NCBI GenBank assembly: GCA_945881775.1
Contig: CAMCVE010000009.1
Location: forward strand, 40,613-104,612
From: Bacteriovorax stolpii
GTDB taxonomy: Bacteria > Bdellovibrionota > UBA2428
Length of the DNA: 64,000 nt
Reading direction: 5' to 3'
How positions within the stretch are numbered: the first letter of the stretch is position 1; each line of letters begins with the position of its first letter. Of this stretch, positions 16,229 to 24,497 are shown piece by piece. A program made the position numbers and the translations under genes. The notes under the pieces were generated by a model. It saw nothing but the letters and a program-made list of their open reading frames with translations, searched no databases and was not told where the DNA came from.

Positions 16229-17833
16229 TCACGCCTTGAGTTCGGGTAGGCTTCGGCCAAGTGGCGAGAGAACGTTCGTCTGTATGTAGGCTCGGTAGTC
16301 TTCTGTCTGGCGAAGCCACTCGGCCTCGTCCCAATTGAGGGCTTCGCAGAGAGTTTTCTTCAAGACGGGCAGGAGTGTCCATCCGTTGTGGGGCTCTTTG
16401 TAGAAAAGCTGTGTGCGACGCACGAAAAGATCCTCGAGGCTCATCACAGCAAGCGAGTCACAGATACGTCGGATGTCATCGAGCCTAAAGCGAGACGCCT
16501 CGGTCGTGCCGAGAGGAGCAATGTGCTCTGAGCTAAAGGGTGTGGCGAGGCGGGGGAAGTCTCGGTGCATTGTGTGCGAGGGTCTGAATCCTCCTCCAAG
16601 AGGATTCTTCCAGCCCACCGAGCGCCTCAGCAACGTGTCGACGGTCTGCTCGGCCATTTCGCGGTGAGTGGTGAGCTTGCCCCCCGCTATGACGACCACG
16701 CCTTCGTCGCGCCACTCGAGATGGTGCTCGCGCGAAATCTGCGAGGCCGACGCCGAGTCGCCGGGAGCAATCAGCGGCCTCAGACCCGACCAGGTGCTCA
16801 CAACGTCTTCGCGCTTAAGCGGGTGATTGGGGAAATAGGAGAGCGTGCTGTCGATGAGGTAGTCCACCTCGTCGCTCGTGATCGCGACTTTCTCGGGAGC
16901 GTCGGCATCGAAGATGTCGGTGGTGCCCACGACCGTGAAGTCTCCCCACGGAATCGTAAACAACACGCGCCCGTCTTTGGGGTGAGTCATGGCGATGGCA
17001 TGTCTTGCGGGAAGTTTCGAGGCGGGGACCACAATATGCGAGCCGCGCGTTGTGGCCATGAGTCGCGGAAACTTCAGGCCACTGCGTCCAAGAAGCTGGT
17101 CGGTCCAAGGTCCACCCGCCATCACGACACTGCGACACTTCACGTGCAGGAGCTCTTCAGTGAGAGTGTCGCGCAGTACGGCTTCGTGCGGTGATTCTCC
17201 GGCAGAGTTCGTGAGTCGGAATTCTTCGGCCTTCATGCGCGAGAGCGCAACGCAGCCCTCGATGCGTGCATCCACCAAGTTGCCCATCGTGAGAAGCGCG
17301 TCGTCTGTAGCGCCGTCCCAATAGAAGATTGCGCCCTTAAGTCCCTCAGAGCGCAGCCCGGGCTCTTCTTTTAGACAGCGGTCTTTGAGGTAGGTCTTGT
17401 GCAGTCCGGGAAGGCGAAAGAGCGCAAGGCTGTCGTAGAGCCAAAGTCCCGCAGCGAGTTGCCAGAGCGGAACGCGGGACTCGCGGAAGGCCGGAAACAA
17501 AAAAGGCAGCGGTGTGACAAGTTGTGGAGCGCGCTTCCAGAGGATGGCGCGTTCGCGGGTGCTTTCCTTGACGAGGCCAAACTCAAACTGCTCGAGATAG
17601 CGAACGCCGCCGTGAACAAGTTTCGAAGAGCGTGAACTCGTGCCCGAAGCAAAATCATTTTTCTCGACGAGGAGTACGGAGAGACCGCGAGTTGCAGCTT
17701 CTCGGGCGACTGCGGCACCGGTGATACCGCCGCCCACAACAAGCACATCAAAAACTTTGCTCTGCCCCCGCAGCCCCTCGATCTCAGATGAGCGTGTGCG
17801 CCACGAAAACTCCGCAAAGCTTGTCGATGTCAT
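16229..17833 (-). CDS. glpD: FAD-dependent glycerol-3-phosphate dehydrogenase
   Basis: A 534-residue membrane-associated flavoenzyme that oxidises glycerol 3-phosphate to dihydroxyacetone phosphate and feeds electrons to quinone. FDVLVVGGGITGAAVAREAA is the FAD-binding motif; SSRSSKLVHGGVRYLEQFEFGLVKE is a signature of GlpD; WGDFTVVGTTD and WSGLRPLI belong to the substrate domain; the last 130 residues form the helical DAO_C domain. Length is normal. No glycerol kinase or facilitator lies nearby, though a glycerophosphodiesterase gene is found at 29.3 kb and could supply glycerol 3-phosphate. Confidence 0.93.
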   Translation of the reverse strand: MTSTSFAEFSWRTRSSEIEGLRGQSKVFDVLVVGGGITGAAVAREAATRGLSVLLVEKNDFASGTSSRSSKLVHGGVRYLEQFEFGLVKESTRERAILWKRAPQLVTPLPFLFPAFRESRVPLWQLAAGLWLYDSLALFRLPGLHKTYLKDRCLKEEPGLRSEGLKGAIFYWDGATDDALLTMGNLVDARIEGCVALSRMKAEEFRLTNSAGESPHEAVLRDTLTEELLHVKCRSVVMAGGPWTDQLLGRSGLKFPRLMATTRGSHIVVPASKLPARHAIAMTHPKDGRVLFTIPWGDFTVVGTTDIFDADAPEKVAITSDEVDYLIDSTLSYFPNHPLKREDVVSTWSGLRPLIAPGDSASASQISREHHLEWRDEGVVVIAGGKLTTHREMAEQTVDTLLRRSVGWKNPLGGGFRPSHTMHRDFPRLATPFSSEHIAPLGTTEASRFRLDDIRRICDSLAVMSLEDLFVRRTQLFYKEPHNGWTLLPVLKKTLCEALNWDEAEWLRQTEDYRAYIQTNVLSPLGRSLPELKA

Positions 17834-17884
17834 GGGTCAAATTAAACAATAGAATAGGGCAATAAAGAACCCCGCTATACAGGC

Positions 17885-18067
17885 TTAAGCTTTGACTTCT
17901 TTGTGGAGCGTGACGCGGCTCAAGAAGGGGTTGTACTTGCGAAGCGCGAGCTTCTCAGTGCTGTTCTTCTTATTCTTCTGTGTGGTGTAACGGCTCACGG
18001 TCTTGCCTTCTTTACGGGCTTCGGAGCATTCCAGAGTGATTGTGATACGGTCTGTTTTTCTTCCCAT
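17885..18067 (-). CDS. rpmG: 50S ribosomal protein L33
   Basis: A 60-residue basic protein. [27 protein letters not shown] followed by [16 protein letters not shown] matches L33. Only one cysteine is present, so this is the zinc-independent (C-minus) form. The ATG at 18067 lies 9 nt from a candidate -10 box and no Shine-Dalgarno is visible, suggesting a nearly leaderless mRNA. It sits alone rather than beside secE or rpmB. Confidence 0.94.
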   Translation of the reverse strand: MGRKTDRITITLECSEARKEGKTVSRYTTQKNKKNSTEKLALRKYNPFLSRVTLHKEVKA

Positions 18068-18076
18068 GGCCGCATG

Positions 18077-18106
18077 GTGATAGTGGAAATCCGCCCCCTA
18101 GGTCAA
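18077..18106 (-). promoter_or_regulatory. Candidate rpmG promoter
   Basis: On the minus strand TTGACC (18101-18106), 18-nt spacer, TATCAC (18077-18082), then 9 nt to the rpmG ATG. A start site about 7 nt past the -10 box would leave a leader of only two or three bases. Confidence 0.5.
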
Positions 18107-18125
18107 GCTTTTCGAACGATTTTCG

Positions 18126-18145
18126 GGGCCTAAGGCCCAGTTTTT
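18126..18145 (+). terminator. Intrinsic-terminator-like hairpin with no gene upstream
   Basis: GGGCC-loop TAA (with flanks)-GGCCC followed closely by AGTTTTT on the plus strand. The genes on the left all run on the minus strand, so this either shields the porin promoter from antisense transcription or ends a short untracked transcript. Confidence 0.35.
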
Positions 18146-18198
18146 GGTAGTCTTTTGAATTCGAGACGCGGCGAATTATCAAAAACTTAGCCCGCTCC

Positions 18199-18226
18199 TT
18201 GCGGTAGCATTTTGTCGGGGCATAAT
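18199..18226 (+). promoter_or_regulatory. Candidate porin promoter
   Basis: TTGCGG (18199-18204), 16-nt spacer, CATAAT (18221-18226). This predicts a leader of about 78 nt containing arms GAGG...CAGGGT and ACCCTC...CCTC that could pair, then AAGGAGG ahead of the ATG at 18312. Confidence 0.45.
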
Positions 18227-18311
18227 GAACTCAAGTATTTAAGCAACAAGAGGCTCCAGGGTGCTGCTACCAAGCAATAAACCCTCGTAGACCTCAAGGA
18301 GGAAGCAGCAA

Positions 18312-19256
18312 ATGAAAAAAACCCTAGGAATTCTAAGTGCCCTGGCCCTGACTGGCGTTGCTCACGCTGAAGTGAACGTGAGCGGCTACGTTGACGCTGG
18401 CTACGGCTGGTCGAGCAAATCGGCTGGCAACAAGAGCGCGTTCAACTACAACGAAGGCGGCGTTTGGTTCACCGGCAACACCGGATCGACCAGCTTCATG
18501 CTTGATGTTGGCGTTGACGGCGATAACGTAAACCTCGCGGGCGTCGCTGTCGTTGAACAAGCTTACGTCAGCAACAAGTACGACAACGGCTTCTCTTGGA
18601 GCCTCGGTCAATTTGACGGCATCATTGGTCACGAGTCCAACGACTCTGTGAACAACGCCTTCAACCACCAAGGTCTTCTCTACGCTTTCACCCCAACAAC
18701 CCACACCGGTCTTCTCCTTGGCTACGACCTCAGCGACGCTTTGAAACTTCAACTCATCGTTGCTAACGGCGACAATGCTAAAGGCGCAGGCGGCAAAGAG
18801 TTCGATTACCCTGAACTCGGCTTCAAGTTGACCTCCAAGATGGACGGCCTCTCCGCACACGTCGGTGGCAACTTCCAATCTGAAGGCGATGAGAATGGCT
18901 ACGTGATCGACATCGGCGCTTCGACTTCGGTTGGCGCGATGGAAGTCGGCGCAGAACTCGTCCTCGTCAAAGCTGCTGTGGCTGACGGCGAGTCGGGCAT
19001 GGGCTTCGGTATCCACGGCGGAACCGAAATCATGGAAGGAACCAAGTTCAACGTTGGTTTCGAGTGGGAAAATGGCAAGTCGACAGGCGTCGATACCAAG
19101 ATCTCCGCAATGGAACTTCGCGCTGGACCCACCTGGGCAATGTCTGAAGCTCTCAACCTGAAGGCTGATTACACCTTCACCAAAGAGAGCGGCGATGGCG
19201 CTCCCAACGCAGAAGCTGAGCACGGCGTCTCTGTTGCTGGCGTCTACAAGTTCTAA
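18312..19256 (+). CDS. Outer-membrane porin-like beta-barrel protein
   Basis: A 314-residue protein with a classical signal peptide (MKKTLGILSALALTGVAHA) and alternating amphipathic beta-strands up to a terminal Phe (GVYKF), typical of an outer-membrane porin. Motifs GYVDAGYGWSSKS, LGQFDGIIGHESND and GLLLGYDLSD resemble the OmpL-like beta-barrel (bbp2-type) proteins. Strong AAGGAGG ribosome-binding site, long leader and a strong terminator, together with codon usage biased to C-ending codons, point to high expression. Likely a general diffusion channel; substrate unknown. Confidence 0.82.
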   Translation: MKKTLGILSALALTGVAHAEVNVSGYVDAGYGWSSKSAGNKSAFNYNEGGVWFTGNTGSTSFMLDVGVDGDNVNLAGVAVVEQAYVSNKYDNGFSWSLGQFDGIIGHESNDSVNNAFNHQGLLYAFTPTTHTGLLLGYDLSDALKLQLIVANGDNAKGAGGKEFDYPELGFKLTSKMDGLSAHVGGNFQSEGDENGYVIDIGASTSVGAMEVGAELVLVKAAVADGESGMGFGIHGGTEIMEGTKFNVGFEWENGKSTGVDTKISAMELRAGPTWAMSEALNLKADYTFTKESGDGAPNAEAEHGVSVAGVYKF

Positions 19257-19278
19257 TTAGAGCTAGTCTTAAACATCA

Positions 19279-19320
19279 AAAACCTCGCGACTCTTGATTG
19301 AGTCGCGGGGTTTTTCTTTT
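19279..19320 (+). terminator. Strong intrinsic terminator of the porin gene
   Basis: AAAACCTCGCGACTC and GAGTCGCGGGGTTTT pair over 15 positions (one G-T) around a TTGATT loop, followed by a T-rich tract to 19320. Confidence 0.9.
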
Positions 19321-19340
19321 TGGTTTAGACTATTCGGCAG

Positions 19341-21272
19341 ATGCACCTGCGCAGCCTAGTTCTTCTCTCTCTGCTGGTGGCCCCACTTAGTACGCGGGCT
19401 GCGACCTATGCTTCGCCCCCGATTCGGCTGACTCAAGTGAGCTCCGTGAGACTGGCGCCTGAAGTGTTTCGCTTGGGTAATAAGCTCCGAGTGCGCAATC
19501 TGAGCTCCGGAGTTTCCGTTGTTGTCGAGGTCGACCCTCGCGAACCTTATTTGCCCGCCGGTATCCTGAGCCGAGTTGTGACCTCGAGCGACCAAGACTG
19601 GCTTCCGGAATTCAGCGTCCTTAGTGGCGAAGGCTCGGGTGTGGACCCCAATGAGCCCGACCTGCCGCCTGCGCTTCGTGTGCGAGCCAACACAATAGAA
19701 GGGGGGCAGCAAGCGCGCTCTAAAGCTACTCTCCGCAATTGGCGTGTGCTTGGTTATCGCGTCCTCAAGTCTCCCACGGGCCTCATGTTCCTCGAAGTTT
19801 CGGACGGTCTCAAAACAGTTTTTGTGACGCCCGAGCAGGCCGCCAGGCGTATTGAGATCCGCGAGAAGAACGCACTCTCGAAGCTTTTTGATCTTGCGTG
19901 GCGCTCGCTCACGATTCAGCGCTACGACTTGGGACTAGACGCTTTCCAGCGCATTTTTCGGCGCCAGCAGATGATGAACGAGAAGCAACTCGCTCAAGCC
20001 CACCTCGGCATGGCCCTCTCGAAGTACCACCTCGAGGGTTGCTCAAAGCCTTTGGCCCAGCACCTTGTAGAGGCTGACAAGGATCCCGCCAACCAAGACG
20101 ACGTGTCCTACTACCGCGCTCTTTGCGCGATGAACGACGAGAACTACGACGAGGCGGGGGTCCTCTTTAAACGACTCGTTGATAAGCAACATCAGAACTA
20201 CCTCGAGGCTTCGTCATTCTATCTCGGCGTGATCGCGGAGACGGACGAACGCTATGACGATGCCGAGGCGGCTTATCTCGACACGATCGATTTCGCCTCG
20301 GACAGCACGCTTGTGGGCATCGCAAAAGCGCGTCTCGACAACGTGCGACAGGTCAAGGCCATCAACTCGCTCGAGACCAAGTGGATTTCCGGAGGCGTGA
20401 GTGCAAGTGCGGCCTACGACACCAACGTCATCGCACTTCCGGAAGAGCTCACGCCCGCGTCGTACGGACTCTCGGAGCAAAAGGCTTTGCTCTCGACGGA
20501 TCTTGCGTTTTTGAGCCTTACTCCGCCTTGGTCGCGGCGTTTCTCGCACAAGATCAACTACACCTTCCTCATGAACAATCACTTCGACAAGGAAATTTCG
20601 TCGATCTACGACTCGAACGTGCACGACCTTGGAACTCAAGTCGGCTTTCGGAGCGACCCCGACGTCAAGCACGGACTCTCTTATTCTTGGTCTTCGATTT
20701 CACTCGGGGAACTTGGAAAATCCACGGAGTCCCTGCGGACACACACCTCATCTTACTCTCTCAAGTTCTTGCGTGGTGCAAATCCCGAACAGCCCGACTC
20801 AGAGCTTGAGTGGGGCTACCGCTTTACTGCGATTCGTCCCACGATTGCGGCACTGACCGAGCGTAATAACCTCGAAGCCAATGGGCATCTCATCTCGGTA
20901 AAATATCTTCAACGTCGCAACTCGCCTCATGTTTACGGACCCGTCTTTTCTGCGGAGTGGCGGGAGTCCAAAGGGGCTGAGAATTCGCTGTGGGACCTGC
21001 ATGTAGGAGCAAGCTGGGACTACTATTTTGGCAATCCTCAGTCGCCCTGGTACATCACGCAGGTCGGAGGCTTCAACTACAAGCCTTATTTCGATACCCT
21101 CGACAATCGCCACGACTACACTCTCGGCTACACGGGCTCAATCGGGAAAACTTGGGGCTCGAGTCTCGACACACGGCTTCAGTTTTCGGGGACCTTCAAT
21201 TTCTCGACACTTAAGAACGTGTACCAGTACAAACAAGGCTCGGTGAGCCTGCTTGTGACGGCTTTCTTTTAG
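19341..21272 (+). CDS. Exported TPR-domain protein with C-terminal outer-membrane beta-barrel
   Basis: A 643-residue protein. Residues 1-20 are a signal peptide. Residues 30-180 are beta-rich and unfamiliar. Residues 185-345 are helical with TPR-like periodicity (AQAHLGMALSKYHLEG, VSYYRALCAMNDENYDEAGVLFKRLV, ASSFYLGVIAETDERYDDAEAAYLDTI). From about 350 (GGVSASAAYDTNVIALP) amphipathic strands run to the C-terminal AFF, a barrel signature. This periplasmic-TPR-plus-barrel plan resembles Slam/DUF560-type translocators and polysaccharide-export barrels, by inference. A TAGACT box lies 9 nt before the ATG. It precedes hpd by 15 bp, but a shared function is unlikely. Confidence 0.65.
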   Translation: MHLRSLVLLSLLVAPLSTRAATYASPPIRLTQVSSVRLAPEVFRLGNKLRVRNLSSGVSVVVEVDPREPYLPAGILSRVVTSSDQDWLPEFSVLSGEGSGVDPNEPDLPPALRVRANTIEGGQQARSKATLRNWRVLGYRVLKSPTGLMFLEVSDGLKTVFVTPEQAARRIEIREKNALSKLFDLAWRSLTIQRYDLGLDAFQRIFRRQQMMNEKQLAQAHLGMALSKYHLEGCSKPLAQHLVEADKDPANQDDVSYYRALCAMNDENYDEAGVLFKRLVDKQHQNYLEASSFYLGVIAETDERYDDAEAAYLDTIDFASDSTLVGIAKARLDNVRQVKAINSLETKWISGGVSASAAYDTNVIALPEELTPASYGLSEQKALLSTDLAFLSLTPPWSRRFSHKINYTFLMNNHFDKEISSIYDSNVHDLGTQVGFRSDPDVKHGLSYSWSSISLGELGKSTESLRTHTSSYSLKFLRGANPEQPDSELEWGYRFTAIRPTIAALTERNNLEANGHLISVKYLQRRNSPHVYGPVFSAEWRESKGAENSLWDLHVGASWDYYFGNPQSPWYITQVGGFNYKPYFDTLDNRHDYTLGYTGSIGKTWGSSLDTRLQFSGTFNFSTLKNVYQYKQGSVSLLVTAFF

Positions 21273-21287
21273 TGCTTATTTAGGGGA

Positions 21288-22403
21288 ATGGAACACGCTA
21301 CGGATCTTGACCAAAAATGTCTCGTCAACAAAATCGACCATCTTGAAGTCGCAGTTACAAAAATTGAGCCGCTTCAAAAACTTTTTGAGGTTTTTGGTTT
21401 CTATTGCACGCAAATTCGCGAAGATGCGAGCGGGCATTCTCGCTTGCTTGAGCAAGGGCACACCAAAATGCTTCTCACTCAAGGAGCTCCTGGGAGCTTC
21501 GCGGCCGAATACGTCAAAAAGCACGGCGACGGAGTTTGCCGTATGGTTTTCTCGTCGAACGACTCAAAGCACACCTACAATGAAACCATCAAGCGCGGTG
21601 CCACGGGCATCGATGCCCCTTCAGAGGCCAAAGACGATTTCCTCGGCGCCAAGCTTCGCACGGTCACCTCGGCGATCACGTCGTTTGGTTCGGTGCGTGC
21701 CACTTTCCTCGAGCGCCACGTCGAAGGAACTCCTTCGCAAAAACTCTACACGAAGCCGTTCCTTGCAGGTTTCCGTCCGACGCCCGCCGCGAGCCAGCCC
21801 AATCCCTTCGATGCGGGTATGAAGTCGATTGATCATCTCACTAACAACGTGGAGATGGGTCAGCTCGATCACTGGGCCGAGTTCTACAAGCGTACTTACG
21901 GGTTTATCGAGACCCGCTACTTCGACATCAAGGCCTCTAAGACCGGCCTCAACTCCAAAGTCATGCAAACTCCGAGTGGCTCGGTGAAAATTCCAATCAA
22001 CCAGGCCACCGAGAAGGCCAGCCAAGTGCAAGAGTTCATCGACATGCACAAAGGCGCCGGCGTGCAGCACATTGCACTCACCACAAGCGACATTATGGCC
22101 AGTGTGCGCCAGCTCATGAAAAACGGTGTGAAGTTTATCGAAGCGCCTCCGACGACCTACTACGACGCCGTGAAAACCCGCGTGCCCAACGTCAAAGAGA
22201 ACATCGACGAACTTCAGGGTCTGAAGATTCTCGTGGACGGCGACGAAACAGGATACCTTCTACAAATTTTCACGGAGTATCAGATCGGACCGATGTTCTT
22301 TGAGCTCATTGATCGTCGCGGGCACAAGGGATTTGGCGAAGGCAATTTCTCTGCGCTCTTTGAGGCTTTAGAGAAAGACCAACAACGTCGCGGCGTTCTC
22401 TAA
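21288..22403 (+). CDS. hpd: 4-hydroxyphenylpyruvate dioxygenase
   Basis: A 371-residue non-haem iron enzyme that converts 4-hydroxyphenylpyruvate to homogentisate in tyrosine breakdown. Two vicinal-oxygen-chelate domains are seen: NKIDHLEVAVTKIEP at the N terminus and, in the catalytic C domain, the iron ligands in IDHLTNNV (His), VQHIALTT (His) and FFELIDRRG (Glu). The terminal region GFGEGNFSALFEALE matches the family end. AGGGGA abuts the ATG. No homogentisate dioxygenase or fumarylacetoacetase gene is in the window, so homogentisate may be degraded elsewhere or used for pigment or quinone making. Confidence 0.93.
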   Translation: MEHATDLDQKCLVNKIDHLEVAVTKIEPLQKLFEVFGFYCTQIREDASGHSRLLEQGHTKMLLTQGAPGSFAAEYVKKHGDGVCRMVFSSNDSKHTYNETIKRGATGIDAPSEAKDDFLGAKLRTVTSAITSFGSVRATFLERHVEGTPSQKLYTKPFLAGFRPTPAASQPNPFDAGMKSIDHLTNNVEMGQLDHWAEFYKRTYGFIETRYFDIKASKTGLNSKVMQTPSGSVKIPINQATEKASQVQEFIDMHKGAGVQHIALTTSDIMASVRQLMKNGVKFIEAPPTTYYDAVKTRVPNVKENIDELQGLKILVDGDETGYLLQIFTEYQIGPMFFELIDRRGHKGFGEGNFSALFEALEKDQQRRGVL

Positions 22404-22420
22404 TTTTTAGTGAACTTGAA

Positions 22421-24439
22421 CTAGCGCCCCAGGATGCGCATTACGGCGCGTGAGCAGGCGCCTTTGACTTCTTGTCCGGTGACGCCCCAGAGTTGTTTGG
22501 GTGTGAGCGGTGAGGGGTTGAGTGCGTTCTTGGGGATGCTTCCCCAGCCCACCACGCGTGCCATGATGTCTTGGCCCACAAGGACGGATCCCATTTTGGA
22601 GCTGATTTCAAAAAGGCTCTCGGGTGAACCTGTTTGTCTGAGCAGCTGGTTGATCATGAAATAGCCGCGGTTGAAACTCACGAGTTCACGCGGCAACGTT
22701 TGACCCGCAACCACAAGACGCTCCAGGAGCCCTGGAGCGGAGGGCTCAAGGGCTCTGAGTTCGTCGCGCGCCAATCGCAGCACAAGTGTGGGGTCAGACG
22801 ACGGCCCTTGCTCACCCATGAGCCTGAGCGCGTGATTCGCTGCTTTTGTGGCGTCGCCTTTTTCCAGGGCGTAGCCGAGCAGGATCAGGTCAGAGCGTTG
22901 GGCGTCCGTAAGAAATCCCACCATGCCGTAGTCAAGCAGGTAGACCTGCGGGCGGGGGGAGAGGGCTTCGGCCACGCGCAAATTTCCTTGGTGGGGATCG
23001 GAATGGTGAAAGCCAGATAAAAACAGCGCTTCACGCATCCAGAGTGTCGCAAAATCTACGGCAGCCGCGCGCGCAGCGAGGGGGTTTTCGAGGCCGAGTT
23101 TTTCGAAGCTCATTCCCCTAACGAACTCTTGCACCATAACACCATGGACTGCGAGTTCTTCGAAGTAGACTTTGGGGACACGCAGGTCACTCGCTAACCC
23201 TTGGCTCGCGGTTTTTAGGTGAGGGCGTGCTGCGTAGAGATCTTGGAATGTTTTCTGATTGCGCGCTGTGAGCGAGACTTGAAGTTCCTCGTCGACGTTC
23301 TCGGAGATGCGATTCCAGATCATCCCGAATTTCGCAAAGGCTGTGCCGCGAAGGGCTGGATCATTTTCTACGAGAGGCGTGATCGCCTCGAAAATCTCTT
23401 TTTCTTCGCGGATGCGTGCGCCGACACCCGGACGCAGCACACGAAGGGCTACGGGTCTTTCTCTGCCGTCCTCGATCACGACTGCAGAGTAGGTTTGCGC
23501 GAGCGTGCCGCTGCCCAGGGGTTTCGTTGCGACGATGCGAATTTTTGAAGGATACACGTTAGGAATTTCGGCCCTCAAAAAAGCTTCGACCTTTTCGAAC
23601 GAAGTTTCGGGAACCGACGACTCTAAGCGCTTCAGGGTTTTTGCAAATTCGGGATCGAGGCCTTCTTCGCGCGCCACGATCTGCAAGAGCTTTTGGTACT
23701 GGGGCCCCGCATGCCGGAACAAAAGATCAAAACCGATACCGGGCGTTGATTTGGCGCGCGGAGCGGTTTCGATGATGTCCATGAGAAGAAGATGTTTTTC
23801 TGCGATCGGCAGACGTTTGAAATACTCGACGCTCAAGCGTTTCAGGAAAGCATGATAGGTGGGGTCCGCGATGCGAAACGCATCTGTGGCAAACAGCTCG
23901 GGAAGCTTGTCGTCGAGGACCTTGATTTGTTCGAGAAGACGCGCGTCGAAGAGCTTAACAATTTCTGTCTTCTCCGCATCAGTCTGGATCTCGCTTCGCA
24001 AACGATCGACAAGTTCCTTGCCATCGAGCTTGACGCCTTGCTTGCGGCGAAGCTCTCCAAAGATTTCGAGCGCGCGCGCGCGGTCTGCATTCGAGTCAGC
24101 AAGCGCGAAGCCACGACGAGCGGCAATTTTAGAAGCAATTTCTTGCAGCAGCAGGCCGTTCAGGCGCTCGGTCGACGTGAGAGTCTCGGGGGGCTTTACG
24201 AGTCGGGCGATGGCGGGGTCAGAGAGCTTGGCAAGAAATTCGAGTGCCGTGTCCAAACGGCGAGCCGTATCCAATGCGGGACTCGCGAGAAGGCTGCGAT
24301 TGGAGCTCAGGTGATGGGCGAGGTCCACGTCCGAGGGACGGGGCTTGGCTGCAAGCAGGGGCGCAGATGTAAGGCCAAAGACCAGGTTGAGGGCGACAAA
24401 GCCCTTTATGAAAATCTGCCGCAGTCCCAAGCGCTTCAC
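22421..24439 (-). CDS. Exported ABC1/UbiB-family kinase-like protein with altered catalytic motifs
   Basis: A protein of about 672 residues. The N terminus (RQIFIKGFVALNLVFGLTSAPLLAA) looks like a signal peptide or anchor, unlike cytoplasmic UbiB relatives. The C half matches the ABC1 family: GPQYQKLLQIV at the K-x-G-Q motif (Gly to Leu), GSGTLAQTYSAVV at the A-rich loop, VALRVLRPGV where the nucleotide-binding Lys is Arg, GFHHSDPHQGNL and LLDYGMVG (catalytic loop and metal Asp kept). The 250 residues before this are helical and unknown. The changes suggest an atypical ATPase or pseudokinase outside the cytoplasm. The GTG at 24439 is chosen because a good promoter ends 7 nt upstream; longer frames would start within the promoter. 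Confidence 0.7.
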   Translation of the reverse strand: MKRLGLRQIFIKGFVALNLVFGLTSAPLLAAKPRPSDVDLAHHLSSNRSLLASPALDTARRLDTALEFLAKLSDPAIARLVKPPETLTSTERLNGLLLQEIASKIAARRGFALADSNADRARALEIFGELRRKQGVKLDGKELVDRLRSEIQTDAEKTEIVKLFDARLLEQIKVLDDKLPELFATDAFRIADPTYHAFLKRLSVEYFKRLPIAEKHLLLMDIIETAPRAKSTPGIGFDLLFRHAGPQYQKLLQIVAREEGLDPEFAKTLKRLESSVPETSFEKVEAFLRAEIPNVYPSKIRIVATKPLGSGTLAQTYSAVVIEDGRERPVALRVLRPGVGARIREEKEIFEAITPLVENDPALRGTAFAKFGMIWNRISENVDEELQVSLTARNQKTFQDLYAARPHLKTASQGLASDLRVPKVYFEELAVHGVMVQEFVRGMSFEKLGLENPLAARAAAVDFATLWMREALFLSGFHHSDPHQGNLRVAEALSPRPQVYLLDYGMVGFLTDAQRSDLILLGYALEKGDATKAANHALRLMGEQGPSSDPTLVLRLARDELRALEPSAPGLLERLVVAGQTLPRELVSFNRGYFMINQLLRQTGSPESLFEISSKMGSVLVGQDIMARVVGWGSIPKNALNPSPLTPKQLWGVTGQEVKGACSRAVMRILGR

Positions 24440-24446
24440 CGGGACA

Positions 24447-24475
24447 TTTATAATAAAAATTACGCAAGGCGTCAA
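24447..24475 (-). promoter_or_regulatory. Candidate promoter of the ABC1-like gene
   Basis: On the minus strand TTGACG (24470-24475), 17-nt spacer, TATAAA (24447-24452), then 7 nt to the GTG at 24439. This is one of the best promoter matches in the window and would give a leaderless mRNA. Confidence 0.6.
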
Positions 24476-24497
24476 TAAAAGTAACGAGGCCGTTAAA

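Noticed and set aside
16565..17194. Open frame antisense to glpD
   Set aside because: No ribosome-binding site and no family features; glpD is intact on the other strand.
18232..18311. Riboswitch in the porin leader
   Set aside because: The leader can form one imperfect stem but shows no conserved riboswitch core; only a plain leader hairpin can be supported.
18333..19223. Long open frame (about 296 codons) antisense to the porin
   Set aside because: It mirrors the strongly biased C-ending codons of the porin gene; its translation shows no domain, signal or membrane segment, and the porin frame is unmistakable.
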